Source of the DNA: Bathymodiolus brooksi
Lineage: Eukaryota; Mollusca; Bivalvia; Mytilida; Modiolidae
Assembly (NCBI GenBank): GCA_963680875.1
Contig: OY804579.1
Span: 39,888,397-39,952,396 of the forward strand
Reading direction: 5' to 3'
DNA: 64,000 bases
Part shown: positions 1 to 10,552 of the stretch, in pieces
Position numbering within the stretch: the stretch's first letter is position 1
How the letters are laid out: the number at the start of each line of letters is the position of its first letter
Notes under the pieces: generated by a model
What the model was told of the DNA's origin: nothing
Seen by the model: only the letters and a program-made list of their open reading frames with translations
Database searches by the model: none
Position numbers and translations under genes: made by a program

Positions 1-49
1 TGTGTGTGTGTTGTGTGTTGTGATGTCCGTTACGATTTCCGCATACAAA

Positions 50-232
50 TGATGTTTGATTCGACTTTACCTTCAGTTCTTTGTAGGAGGGCTCATGTCT
101 TATTTACGTTATTTAAGTTTGCTTGCGCATAGTAGTGTCCAACACATATTGTGTTCTGTTTTTCTTCGTCTTGTGTAAACTACCGGTATGTTGCCAGTTT
201 CTCTGGATTGTCCATTTTTGATTGCCCCTTCG
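50..232 (+). repeat. Dispersed repeat R1, partial
   Basis: Shares the string series 'gtaggagggctcatgtc', 'cttgcgcatagt', 'cacatattgtgtt', 'cttcgtcttgtg' and 'ttgccagtttctctgga' with copies at 8495, 9355, 28318 and, on the minus strand, 35095, 50130 and 58660. No coding capacity. It abuts the 3' side of the LINE relic at 262-1045. The TG-rich first 25 bases precede it. Confidence 0.7.
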
Positions 233-261
233 GTATTCTTTACCGACGTTTATTTTTATTT

Positions 262-1045
262 AAAATGAATAAATTATCTGTTGGGGAATAACCTTTTCTA
301 AAATCTCCCTGATTTTCACAAATTAGACAGAAGGCATTAGAAAAATCATTTAGCCCTGTATTCAAAACAATGTAAATATTTTGTAAAAACAGCTAATAAT
401 GGTAATTGGTGTAAATAATTGTAGATCAAATTTACTTCCTTTATTTTTGTAAACTGGAATGATATTTCCCAATAGACACTGTTCTGGTATAATACCACTG
501 TCAAATATAACATTAAATAGCTTAACGTAGATATCAGAAATTGTGTTAAATGAGTGTTTCAAGTATTCAATAACTATTTGAGCTTCTGCGAAAAAGATTT
601 ATCATTTTTTATTTTTCTATTGCTTTTTCAATTTCCTCTTTTGTAATAGGATAATTAATTATAGTATTTAGATTATCAACTTCATTTATAAGTTCATGTA
701 TTGAATCATCCCCTGAACTTCCAGCATTCATAGCCTTGACAAAAAGTAAGAAAACGTCAATGGAAATATAAGAGTTATTTTGTTTTATTCCAGTATTTAT
801 TATTTCCTAATATTCTTTTGGATTAGTAGACTTTAAATTATTTATTTTCTTTTTCATCTTTTACTTATGTTTTTTAATACTTTTGTTCATTACTTTTTTT
901 TACTCTTTTTCTAAATGTTTTGTTTCATTAATGTGGTTGTTCTACATCTTATGGAGCGTCTTTTAGAACTTTTGTATTTTTTCCCCGGCATTTTTACACT
1001 CATCATCGAACCATGGTTTACTTAATTTAACATTACAATTATTTA
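262..1045 (-). pseudogene. Decayed LINE: linker and reverse transcriptase fingers
   Basis: Read on the minus strand. At about 1045-962 it encodes KPWFDDECKNAG, the motif that ends the endonuclease-RT linker in many non-LTR retrotransposons. At 562-362 it encodes ...SGIIPEQCLLGNIIPVYKNKGSKFD..., the first RT (fingers) blocks. After a frameshift near 362 it continues as VLNTGLNDFSNAFC and GDFRKGYSPTDNLF, the next conserved RT block. Several stops and frame changes separate the pieces, so it is dead. The RT palm (YADD) is missing because the fragment ends near 262 next to an R1 copy. The ORF1 relic at 1385-1815 is probably the 5' part of the same element. Confidence 0.75.
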
Positions 1046-1049
1046 TTAC

Positions 1050-1384
1050 ATACTAAGTTCAAATAAAGGCATTTTTGTATGACCAATATGACCGGAAGTA
1101 AACTGTCCATATTTTCACACCCCGGGAAAATAACCGGTTATTGGATTACTACAAGATCATTTCCATATCGAGGCCAATATGGGTGTCTCTTTTCTAGATG
1201 TCGGAAGTATGTAATAAATAGTTTAATACATGTGCATTTCCATATTGACCTGGTTATCATCCCTCGACCCATAATGGCCCTCGACTGCGTCTCGGGCCAA
1301 TATGGGGGTCTCGGGATGATAACCAGGCCAATACGGAAATGCCCATGTATTAATTTGTAATTATCATTTTGGTGGATTTATAGG
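1050..1384. mobile_element. Fold-back element inserted in a LINE relic
   Basis: Positions 1219-1281 and 1292-1354 are near-complementary arms, beginning 'ttaatacatg' and ending 'catgtattaa', with 'cctggttatcatccc' and its complement inside. Together they form a hairpin with a stem of roughly 60 bp. It lies where the LINE endonuclease should be, between the ORF1 relic and the RT linker. The 'ggccaatat' motif in its arms recurs in the fold-back at 34578-34720. Confidence 0.6.
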
Positions 1385-1815
1385 TCTCAAAATTAGCTTC
1401 CAAATTCGATGTGATCAGTAATATTCATCTCTTAATGAATGAAACTTCTCAACATTTTATTCACAATTCTCACTCCTTTCTGCTAGAAGTCTTGTAAATT
1501 TGTTTTAGATTGTTTTTCATGGATCGACATTGCATATCTAACAAGTTTAGCTTTGAGGCTTGCATTTTCACCCTGGATGCTTTGATATCACTATTCATCG
1601 TTTTTCTCGCATCATCAAAGTCGATATGTTTTGCTTTTACTTCATCAACATTTATCGACAACATATCTGTTTTCTGTTTTGGTAATTATTCTTGAAGTCA
1701 GAGAAGTTCATCTATTTTTTGAGTGGTTGTGTTTTTCCTGTATTTGTTTTAATCGTAGACAACCCAGTATCCATTCTGTTTAGTAATGATAAAACATTAT
1801 TCAATACAGACATAT
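1385..1815 (-). pseudogene. Decayed LINE ORF1 (L1-type RNA-binding protein)
   Basis: Minus-strand translation from about 1812 gives MSVLNNVLSLLNRMDTG, then a coiled-coil-like stretch (1664-1540), then LDMQCRSMKNNL. That last string matches the 'LQxRSMRxNL' signature at the junction of coiled coil and RNA-recognition domain in L1-type ORF1 proteins (family knowledge). Past a frameshift it continues as ENCE and EMNITDHIEFG, resembling the C-terminal domain. In-frame stops show it is a pseudogene. Position and strand fit a single LINE running from about 1850 down to 262. Confidence 0.65.
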
Positions 1816-1941
1816 TGCAAAAACTATATGCACGAAAGACAATGTATCCTTATTTTATTTTCTTTTAAATCTTGATAGTGGTTCAACATGTTTCAATGAC
1901 CAAGCCAATGAATAAGTGGTTAGACCGGCAATTACTAATTA

Positions 1942-2065
1942 TGAGTGAGTGAGTGAGTGAGTGAGTGATTGTTGTTTAACGCCAACTTTTCAGCTTTATC
2001 ATGGTGAGAACAAGTTAATGTTCAATGAGAGGCGAGCACGCTAGCCATTGTACCAACGATCCGAA
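1942..2065 (-). repeat. Short tRNA-headed SINE relic with (GAGT)n tail
   Basis: On the minus strand it opens with 'acaatggctagcgtgctcgc', an A-box-like tRNA head. It then jumps to a 3' core related to SINE-A and SINE-B ('gttggcgttaaac' on the minus strand) and ends in a (CTCA)n microsatellite, seen as gagtgagt at 1942-1966 on the plus strand. The middle is missing or very diverged. Confidence 0.45.
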
Positions 2066-2828
2066 TTATGAAATAAACACCTAAGCAGTGATGGTTAACA
2101 ATCCCACCAATATCACTAAAGCGAAGAACAAAACATATTACAAAATATGACGATAGCAATCTAGGCCATCGCTTGTGACAGACAGGTGCAGAAATGTGTC
2201 GGGGGAATAAACCGGTTATTACAACGAAGGACATCTGCAAATAAGAATTTATCCGATTGGAGTGATTCCCGTCCATAGGAAGTATTCTGGTTTGCAACTG
2301 ATAAACATCAAACCGTCCCGGTATTAGTGTTATGCTACAGCAGTTAGAATGGTGTTAGAATGGTGTTATCTTGAAGATGATTATATGACAACGTAATACA
2401 TACTTAACCAAAAATCTAATGATTCAGTTTTTAAACTGAATTATAACATAACGTCCTTCTTTCACTTTGTAAACAAACGAGCGATTTATCGATTGGGTAT
2501 AATCTCATTAGCACATGGGCCGGTTCATGTGACTGACTTTCCTGTCGTAAATATGCATGTTGATGAATTATCGTCTGGTCGAATTTGGCAGCATAAGTTG
2601 TGTGCGACATTGTCCGAAAACGTAGATATAAATTACCGTCTTCCAATCAAAATAAACTACCGTATTTGTACTCTTAGACATATCAGAATCCATGATTTAT
2701 TTCTTAAACAACCAAAAAGATACACACAAAAACACATGCAAAATCTAATGTTCATTATCTGACATTCAATTTTAAAAACACACTAAATCCATACATTGTT
2801 AGAAATTACTTATTAAATTATAATTGCG
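2066..2828. other. Intergenic, no gene seen
   Basis: AT-rich unique-looking DNA. Only short unsupported ORFs on either strand; no family recognised. Confidence 0.5.
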
Positions 2829-3095
2829 TTAGGGTTAGGGTAATGGTGTTTAACGCCATTTTCGACAATATTTCAGTTATATCGTGGAGGTCAGTTTTAT
2901 TGGCGGTGTAAATCGGAGTACCCTGAGAAAACCATCGATCTGTCGCAAGTCACTGACAAACTTTATCACATAATGTTGTACTGAGTACTTCCCGCCTGAG
3001 TTGGATTTGAATTCACAACTTTAATCGGTGGTAGACTCCGATTGCAAAGGTAGTTGTAAATTCAACTACCATACGATCACGGCCAAGACGGCCCC
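2829..3095 (-). mobile_element. SINE-A, near full length
   Basis: On the minus strand: head 'ggccgtcttggccgtgatcg' with an A-box-like segment, a B-box region around 3010-3030 (decayed), the central 'gtcagtgacttgcgacag' block, the 3' core 'gatataactgaaatattgtc', 'atggcgttaaacacc', and a tail that reads ccctaaccctaa (gttagggttaggg on the plus strand at 2829). No protein is encoded; it would have depended on a LINE for movement. Confidence 0.8.
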
Positions 3096-3859
3096 AAATT
3101 ATAATTGGAATATACATGTACCTTATTATTCTTAACTAGTTAAAGATGGTCATGATTTGGTAGTTAAATAACTTTTCAAACATTATCCTTTGGCTGTCTA
3201 TAAAGAAAACATGCATACATTCAGAAGGTCTGTGATGAAACATGCATTTCAAATATATTTCAAGACAATTGTTGTAATGTGGAACCTACGATGAGCACGA
3301 TTAGCTAAGGAACTAAACGGTCAGAAATAAGGGACAAACCCGCCATCAGAACGAGCTTAACCAGCCACAAAGAAGGGACAAACCCTCCAAAAATAAAATT
3401 CAGGGATTAACAAAACATTTTAAAAGGCTGGAAACGAGACCAGTTACACCTGTAGGTTTCTTATCCCATCCATTAATACACTTATCGGGCAGCATGGATC
3501 TACCACTCCATAATATGATAACACTCATAGACTTTTGGAGGCAATACTTTCAGTTTCGGTTCCTAAAAATAGCCTTGTTTGACAGACAAAATCATCGCCC
3601 TAATAAAAAGAATTTATAAGGGAAAAAAACAACTTCTAGGACAGCGTATCGATTGGGATAAAATATAGATAAACAATGCTACCAAGGAAAGGACATTTAT
3701 ACGGATTTTAATTACTCCTTTGATATCTTGAGAAACTCTTCTTCATCACGCCAATCAGGTAAAATATTGGATCGTAGCTGCTCCTCGTTGTCAACGTCTA
3801 TTTATAGGTTTAGGTCTAAGTAATAGCATAATTATTTTCAAATCCCCTAGAATATAAGA
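3096..3859. other. Intergenic, no gene seen
   Basis: No supported gene. Stop-interrupted on both strands; no repeat family recognised. Confidence 0.5.
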
Positions 3860-4128
3860 AAGGTGTTAGGGTTATGGTTCTTAACGCCACTTTCAACAAT
3901 ATTTCAGTTATATCGCGACTGTCAGTTTTACTGTTGGGGGAAACCGGAGTACCCGGAGAAAACCACCGACCTGTCGCAAGTCACTGACAATTGCTATCAC
4001 ATAATGTAGTATTGAGTGCATCTCGCCATGTGCGGGATTCGAACTTACAACTTTAGTGGTGATGGGCACTGATGGCATGGGTAGTTGTAAATCCAACTAC
4101 CATACGATCACTACCACGACGGACCCAG
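3860..4128 (-). mobile_element. SINE-A, near full length
   Basis: Same layout as the copy at 2829: plus-strand tail 'gtgttagggttatgg', core 'cgccactttcaacaatattt', 'accaccgacctgtcgcaagt', degraded B box at 4030, and head 'gatcactaccacgacgg' at the right end. Lies in the 3' flank of the GPCR gene in the same orientation. Confidence 0.8.
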
Positions 4129-5032
4129 AATATAATAGAAGTGAAATGGAAGTAAAATGCGAGTTGTTAACTGACAAAACATCATTGATACGTTTGTTCA
4201 TGTAAAACACATTAGATAGATATTGCACAAGTGGTACACTACCTCAAGCATTTAGATAGACGAGTTTACAATTCTATAATGATCTTACTATTAAAACTAA
4301 GGTAGACGAAGCCAATTTTGAAAATAATTCTATCTAGTCCCTATGGTTTCCTTGCTCCAGATGACGCTTAAATTATTTAATTTTCCAATCTATTGACTTT
4401 GAACCTACCTGATAAAGGTTATTCCAAAAACGCGTCGTGCGCAATAAATTAGATATCTACGTTTTTATACCAAACCATTGAATACTAGTGACACACTTGT
4501 TTAAAGTAAATTCCACACTCAGAGCTAACTAAGTGAAATCTGATTTGTAAATACAAATTTATTTTTAAAAAGAAAACACATGTTTCGTTAAACATACTAG
4601 TATATTGTTTCATTTCTAGGTCTGTTAAATATATCGTTGTATGTTTTAAAATGACTACCTGAATACAATAATTGATACAGTTGATACGAATGATTGATAC
4701 AGTTGATGCGAATGTTAATACACATTGCATCATACACCTTATAGTAAATAGGTTTCAATTGTTCGTTTTCTTGAAAATTCATTCTTTATCTATGAATTAT
4801 TTGTCTAAAAAACGAATTGATCACTTCTAAGTTTATACTAAAACATTTCTTCACAAATGCCATTTTCACATATATTAGTTTCTTTAATTTTTAGACGTAA
4901 TATCTGTCTTTTCACAATACATGGTATGATCCCGGTACGTATCTGTCCCCAAAGATCACATAAAACGTGTTAGGAGAGCCCTGAGCTCACCATTGCCATA
5001 AACAGGATAACATGGAATAAATATAGTATCAC
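4129..5032. other. Downstream flank of the GPCR gene
   Basis: Holds an R5 copy (4395-4467) and a 22-bp direct duplication ('attgatacagttgatacg') at about 4673-4717. A minus-strand AATAAA (tttatt on the plus strand near 4558) could be a poly(A) signal for the GPCR, but it is about 470 bp past the stop, so this is weak. Confidence 0.4.
4395..4467 (+). repeat. Dispersed repeat R5, 3' end
   Basis: Contains 'ctgataaaggttattcc', 'acgcgtcgtgcgcaat' and 'gatatctacgttttta', the conserved terminal segment shared with copies at 7858, 19225, 32940, 33215, 38925, 48825 and 55835. Confidence 0.7.
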
Positions 5033-6124
5033 TTAAATTTTAAAGTTGCTTATAAACGAATGCTGGCGTGTAACTACACAAGTATCTGACCTCGATGATC
5101 TAGTCCGACTTTTGAATGAAATGTACACCTTCGCTTTGTGGTGTCTTTTGTTAAAAATAGTTCTGATCGCTCGAACAAATCGCTTGTTGAACGCACAAAA
5201 TAAAATGAAATTGATTGATAGATTGCAAAGCAGTAATATGTTACTGACATTCCGTAGTGTTTTGTACTCATGAATGGATAATTTTGTCAATCTAGAAAAG
5301 TCACTAATAGTTGATGGGAATATAGAGACAACAGACATGACAATTATTCCTATTAAGGTAATGGTAAATCTTCTCTGTTCTACCTGCCAGTCCTGTTCCC
5401 TATTGTTCCGAATGCCAAGTTCTTGTCGTATAAATCTGGCTTTGTATACAGCCACTATTAAATATGTGTTAATAACAATAAAAATCACCAAAGGTATAAA
5501 ATGATAAATAATTATACATACAATATCATACACTCGGTAATAAGGGGACTCCCGAAAAGAGGTTAACTCCATTCGGTACACTCCATGTTCGTTGATCAAA
5601 TTGTAACAGAAAAACCGTGGAAGTGTGAAAATAACCCCAAATATGTAAATAGTTACAATACGGGTTTTCACTCTAGATCCACTTGAATAACTTCTGGCTA
5701 ATAGTGGAAATTTGACGAAAATAAATCGGTCTATTGTGACTCCCACGGTGATCAATACACTAGCTGCAGTTAAGAGATTCACAACCGGGAAAAAAATATA
5801 TGCATTGTATACATTCGGAACAAAAGTTTGGGAATTTCTCGAAAACAACAAATATGGTAGAGATAACATCAACGCAAACATGTCCGTGAAAGATAATGCC
5901 TTTAGGTAAACATACGGGGAATCCTTCAATCTCCCGCGAAATAACACAAATATGTTGAAAATATTTCCAAATATTCCTAAAACACATAACACAGGTCCAA
6001 TGTACATGTTACAAATATGATCCACAATATCATGCGTTTCCATCATCAGAGTACTTTTGTTCAATTTCTTTTCCAATTTCTTTTGAAGAATATATTTTAA
6101 GAAAGCAGCTACGGTTTCATTCAT
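5033..6124 (-). CDS. Class A (rhodopsin-like) GPCR, probable neuropeptide receptor
   Basis: 363 residues in one uninterrupted reading frame with seven hydrophobic segments; a plasma-membrane receptor by family. Visible landmarks: N-glycosylation sites near the N-terminus (Asn2, Asn22); TM1 about 41-62 with the GN pair (53-54); TM2 about 71-93 with Asp81; TM3 ending in DRF (132-134), the DRY position, followed by IFVKFP; TM4 about 155-171; TM5 about 200-225 with Pro211; TM6 about 253-275; TM7 about 290-312 with NLSINFILF (301-309) in place of NPxxY, then a basic helix-8-like KRFVRAI. The N-S-I-N-F form of TM7 and the IDRxIFVKxP stretch resemble invertebrate FMRFamide-like and related orphan peptide receptors (family knowledge); the ligand cannot be read. 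Odd points: no CWxP in TM6, no obvious Cys at the top of TM3. Tyr of NPxxY is Phe. The ATG has A at -3. The frame stays open up to a splice acceptor 17 nt upstream, so a longer N-terminus is possible. Confidence 0.85.
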   Translation of the reverse strand: MNETVAAFLKYILQKKLEKKLNKSTLMMETHDIVDHICNMYIGPVLCVLGIFGNIFNIFVLFRGRLKDSPYVYLKALSFTDMFALMLSLPYLLFSRNSQTFVPNVYNAYIFFPVVNLLTAASVLITVGVTIDRFIFVKFPLLARSYSSGSRVKTRIVTIYIFGVIFTLPRFFCYNLINEHGVYRMELTSFRESPYYRVYDIVCIIIYHFIPLVIFIVINTYLIVAVYKARFIRQELGIRNNREQDWQVEQRRFTITLIGIIVMSVVSIFPSTISDFSRLTKLSIHEYKTLRNVSNILLLCNLSINFILFCAFNKRFVRAIRTIFNKRHHKAKVYISFKSRTRSSRSDTCVVTRQHSFISNFKI

Positions 6125-6135
6125 GGTATTGTCAT
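6121..6135 (-). promoter_or_regulatory. Upstream ORF whose stop overlaps the GPCR start
   Basis: The minus strand reads ATG ACA ATA CCA TGA. The TGA overlaps the GPCR ATG as ATGA. If this exon is used as written, the four-codon uORF could influence initiation at the receptor ATG. Seen directly; function is inference. Confidence 0.4.
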
Positions 6136-6141
6136 TCCCGC

Positions 6142-6477
6142 CTGGAAGAAATTAAAACAAAAACAACATTACAATAATTATCTGATGCAAAGATACAAAT
6201 TATAAACGTCAAATGCAATAAACATCAAAACCAATGATAATTGATGGAAATATTCACTGCCGAACTCATGTTGTTTTATTATGTCAACATTGAAATAATT
6301 GATACACGATATTAAGATAACAAACAAACTTTTGAAAAAAACAAGAACAAAATTAAAAACCTACCGTTTCTTCCCGAACAATATACATGAGTGAATAATG
6401 AAATAATTGATACACGATATTAAGATAATAAACAAACTTTTGAAGAAAAAAAAACAAGAGCAAAATTAAAAACCTAC
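6142..6477 (-). other. Candidate 5'UTR intron of the GPCR gene
   Basis: A strong acceptor on the minus strand, 'ttttaatttcttccag', ends at 6142, leaving 17 nt before the ATG. Two candidate donors, both reading GAAACG followed by GTAGGT, lie upstream at 6364 and 6477, one in each copy of a tandem duplication. The intron would be about 223 or 336 bp. Splicing is inferred from sequence only. Confidence 0.45.
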
Positions 6478-6514
6478 CGTTTCCTCCCGAACAAATATAC
6501 ATGAGTGAATAATG
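6291..6514. repeat. Tandem direct duplication upstream of the GPCR
   Basis: Copies at 6291-6398 and 6399-6514 (about 108 and 116 bp) both begin 'tgaaataattgatacacg' and end 'catgagtgaataatg'. They differ mainly by small A-tract insertions. Each carries a candidate 5' splice donor on the minus strand. Confidence 0.8.
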
Positions 6515-7857
6515 ATCTAAAGAGGAATTATCTAAATAATACGAAATCCGATAGTTGATATGCCGCTGGCTCGTCCGGTGTTAGCAACATAGACGGGAAT
6601 AATTGGAAATATTTAATACATTTTAATGTGTTTTTTTCCATCTACCGAAACACAGAACCTTATATTATATTTGATTCTTTTAAAATACTAATAACATTGG
6701 AAAATGACGTATGAAAATGAAAGTAAAAAAAAATATATAACACAACAAATTTGAATAATGTTCCACGTTCTGGAATATATATGCAGATAAATAAAAATAA
6801 AATATAATTTTCTGCATGAAATCGTTAAACTACACTTACATGTAAGATTATTACGATGACAAAATATTGTGATCATTTGTACCAGAGAATAATTCATTTC
6901 CACCAATTGACCAATAAGACACTAGTCATTATATTCCCTGAATCAATTGTTCACAACTTTAACAATGAGCTGTCAGTCTCACTTATCAGAGAATTAATGA
7001 TATAAAAATATATATATAAGAAAAGAAGTGAAAACTGATCGGAAAAATAATGTAGGTAGGTAGGTATTAAAGAACGTTTCCATAATTAATTTCTATCATT
7101 CCACTTCAGCTAGGTAGGCGTCACACTAATACATTCTGCTGTTATCCTTTGTATATTACGGAATCATATGAGAGAGAGATATACGATATAACGTATCAAT
7201 TGTTCTGCTGTCATCAGTATACTGGAATAACTTCTCACCTAGAAAAATCAACTTCATCTGCAATATCACTGAAGCGTTTTCAAAGACTTTACAGCTTTCT
7301 TTGGATATGATGAATTACAAGCAATATATTCTGATAGTGCGTGATTAGTAAAAGACAGTTGCGGAAACAAAGACTGTAAATGGGTCGGCTATACATTAAT
7401 TATTCACTAATTTTGTCTTTGATATTTTTGCATAGGTTTTTGAGCTTTATTAGTAAATAGTAACAATAGTTAATCATTTCCGATCAATATGTTATTGATG
7501 TACTTGAAATGATGCTCTAATCAATATACATGTACTCGTTTATTATTTATCGCTTTTGTATTTGATATTTGATATATAACATTAAGGGGTATTTGGAATT
7601 ATATAATTGCCCAATTCTACTGCATGACTCCAACAAAAACAGTAATAATTGGCTTACAAATAAAAATGTATAATATTCAATCTGCCGTAAATGAACTTTT
7701 CAAACGTTCTACAATTTATTGCATAGTGTAGGTTTTATTGCAATAGACCATTTGCACATTTCCAACTTTGATTCTAAACTTACACGTTTTGTATGAGTTA
7801 CTTCCCCTTTAATTCGAACAAAGCTGTTCAATTTCAAGTTCAACCAAAAAAACATAC
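6515..7857. other. Upstream region of the GPCR, no gene seen
   Basis: AT-rich DNA without a supported ORF. It should contain the GPCR promoter if transcription starts near 6500, but no convincing core element can be named. A short GTAG run ('gtaggtaggtaggt') is at 7051-7064 and an AT run ('atatatatataag') at about 7008-7020. Confidence 0.4.
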
Positions 7858-7968
7858 AAGACTTTAAATTATTTGGCTTTCAAATCTTTCGATTTTGAGC
7901 GTACCTGATGAAGGTTATTCCAGAAACGCGTCGTGCGCACTAAATTTGATATCTACGTTTTTATTATA
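7858..7968 (+). repeat. Dispersed repeat R5, 3' half
   Basis: Carries 'atttggctttcaaatc', 'gagcgtacctgatgaagg', 'ttattccagaaacgcgtc' and 'gatatctacgtttttatt'. It is among the best preserved copies in the window. Confidence 0.75.
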
Positions 7969-8136
7969 TACATCATTTTTCGTATACTGTATAAAAAATA
8001 AATGTTGTAACATCTAGTGAATTTCCTATATAATATCTTCAAATATCTCCAAATTTTAAGAAAACTAAATTTGAATTCTATGTTATTTCCGTTACTCTTG
8101 CGTGAAACGGGAACCATTTTGATGTCCCATGAAAAA

Positions 8137-8312
8137 AAAGGAGAAAACCACCGACCTGTCGCAAGTCACTGACAAACTTTATCACATAATGTTGTATCGT
8201 GTACACCTCGCCATGAAAGGTGTTCTAACTCACAACTTTAGTGGCGTTAGGCATTGATTGCACAGATGGTTGTAAATCCAACTACCATACGATCACGACC
8301 ACGACGGCTCTT
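8137..8312 (-). mobile_element. SINE-A, 3' end missing
   Basis: Contains the central block, the head and a decayed B box on the minus strand (head 'gccgtcgtggtcgtgatcg' at the right end). It stops at the left edge just after 'ggagaaaaccaccgacc', so the tail and 3' core are lost. This is unusual, since retrotransposed copies normally lose the 5' end. Confidence 0.75.
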
Positions 8313-8494
8313 ATTGCAATCTATGTATTTTACTTTAGATAAATGCTCAAGAAATGATATTTCAATTAAATATTAGAAAATTATAATTAAATCATAATTG
8401 ACATCGTATTTACGAAATTGTATTCAAGGTAATCAAGAGAATTACATAAATGTGTTATATAAGTTATGTTGTCCTATTATTTGTGTTTTTCATT

Positions 8495-8712
8495 CTTAGT
8501 TCCGCGTTGTGATGTTCGGTTCGTCTTTACCCCAAGTTGTTTGTAGGAGGTCTCATGTCGTATTCACATTATTTGTGTTTGCTTGCGTATATAGTGGTGT
8601 CCAACATTTATTGTGTTGTGGTGTATGTGTGTCTTGTTTGTCTTCGTCTTGTGTGCCCAATGTTGGCAGTTTCTCTGGATTGACCATTCTTGATTACCCC
8701 ATCGTTTTGCTT
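8495..8712 (+). repeat. Dispersed repeat R1
   Basis: Near full-length copy: 'gttcggttcgtctttacc', 'gtaggaggtctcatgtcg', 'cttcgtcttgtgtgccca', 'agtttctctggattgacc'. The plus-strand ORF across it is not a gene. Confidence 0.75.
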
Positions 8713-9354
8713 AATCCATTGTGGAAAAATGTTGGTGCTTTCGACAATATCAAGAATAATTGATATATAATTGAAATGGTTTGTTTAGTATTTAATGAAT
8801 TCGGTAAATACATATAACATGATATCAAATATAACCCTTTGAATTCTTCGTGGTACGGTTGAATGTGTCCCTTTGCTATTTACTCATATTTCAACTTTTG
8901 CTTAGCTGAGATTCAGTAATAGAGACGTGTATAATTCGTGCGCACTACATTTGGTGTCTGCTTTTTTGCTTATACACATGTACTTTTTTTGGAAAATGAC
9001 ATATCTGTGTATCCAATAAGAGTTAATATATGCGGTATTCAATAGATACCGTTTGACAAAAATATACAATAATATACATGTACATTGTTGTACATATTGG
9101 TAAAATTGTGAACGTTGTATGATAATTTCATTATTAAGCGCCAAGGGTGTGATCATGTTACGTACAATGAATGATCCGGATTATCTCAGACTGTCCTTTA
9201 TGAGTCAGATACGTAATATTAATTAAAGAGAATAAATGATGTTCTTTTTGTATTTAAAAAAAATATTATGTGTTAGATTTTAATCTCCAGTTTAAATTGC
9301 GCATAAAAACGGTATTCTATTCGATAGTCTCCGAGTTGCTCAACTTTTCCGTTT
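8713..9354. other. Intergenic, no gene seen
   Basis: AT-rich, short random ORFs only; no recognised repeat. Confidence 0.5.
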
Positions 9355-9600
9355 TGGTGTTATCCTATTATGTGTCTATGTTCTGAGCTGCGTGTTTCCG
9401 CATAAAAACGATTTTCGGTTCGCCTTTACATCCAGTTGTTTGTAGGAGGGCTCATGTCGTATTTATGTTATTTGTCTTTATTTGCGTATAGTGGTGATGT
9501 CCATCACATATTGTGTTATGTTTTTTGTTATGTTTGTCTTCGTCTTGTGTACCAAATGTTGCCAGTTTCTCTGGATTGTCCATTTTGATTTCCCCCTCTA
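9355..9600 (+). repeat. Dispersed repeat R1
   Basis: Matches the 8495 copy in order: 'cggttcgcctttacatcc', 'gtaggagggctcatgtcg', 'cttcgtcttgtgtacc', 'ttgccagtttctctgga'. Includes more of the 5' side ('gtttccgcataaaaacg'). Confidence 0.75.
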
Positions 9601-9654
9601 ACGTTTATTTCCTCCCCAATTATATTTTTTACTCAATATTTCATCTAATTTAAT

Positions 9655-9835
9655 TTCTTCTCCCTCAAACCTAGGGCGACCGTAGCCTATATTGGCTAAC
9701 TGCTTAGGCTCTTTGGGTTTCTTGCTCATAGAGACTTTAATATGACTCCTAGCATACAAAAACTGTACATTGTGACGTTTATTCCAGATATGCGTCAGGT
9801 AGATACCGAAGCACCTTATTGTCGGTAATATACAA
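9655..9835 (+). repeat. Degenerate R5 copy
   Basis: 'tattggctaactgcttagg', 'ctttgggtttcttgctc' and 'tttattccagatatgcgtc' follow the order of the long R5 copy at 33215-33412, but divergence is high. Confidence 0.35.
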
Positions 9836-10424
9836 GACTGTTCTCATACATGAACATCTGAAGCAACTGATGTCACCATTATTGAGGTCACTATTGTATT
9901 AATCTTTGATCCCCCATTTTCTTGACGTTGTGTTGTATGTTTTATCTCACTTAAGCCATTGTTGTGGTTTATACTATTCCCTAACTGGTATTTTACCGTA
10001 ATTAAACCTTCATAGATTTATATATTTTATTACTCGTTTTGTTAATAAAAGATATGATATCAATGGAAATTAAAATGCCTCTGTAGGATGTCTAACGAGT
10101 TATTTGACATCTGTTCTTAATGTTCAACGTTATTATTTTGTACTCGGACCGTGCGATATATACGTTATCAAAGTATATACATATTGACGAATAATCCATA
10201 ACTAATTAAATAAAATTATCACAAGGTAATCAATTAAACTCACGCGAATTGTGTGAACCAGTATTACTACGAGTCGCGATAGGCAAAATTTATATAAGAA
10301 AATGTAATAAACCATTCCTTCGTATGCATTCGTTTACAAATTTATATGACAAGACATTTACAGTAAAAATAGTATTCATATGTCGATCATTTGTGTAACA
10401 TAGTGTGATCTTTTAGAGTGGAAG
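9836..10424. other. Intergenic, no gene seen
   Basis: No supported gene or recognised repeat. Confidence 0.5.
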
Positions 10425-10552
10425 CGAATCGTGACTTGCGGCAGGTCGGTGGTTTTCTCCGGGTATTCCGGTTTCCTCGAACAATAAAACTGACCGCCAC
10501 GATATAACTGAAATAGTGTTAAAAGTGACGTTAAACACCACAACCCTAATCA
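10425..10552 (+). mobile_element. SINE-A, 5' truncated
   Basis: Starts within 'cgtgacttgcggcaggtcgg' and runs through 'ctccgggtattccggttt', 'accgccacgatataactg' and 'cgttaaacaccacaaccc', ending with the CCCTAA-type tail. Loss of the head fits ordinary 5' truncation. Confidence 0.8.

Noticed and set aside
2829..2843. Interstitial telomere repeat
   Set aside because: The ttagggttaggg string is the tail of a SINE-A copy and similar tails are found on other copies.
5046..5987. ORFs in other frames over 5.0-6.0 kb
   Set aside because: Shadows of the GPCR on alternative frames.
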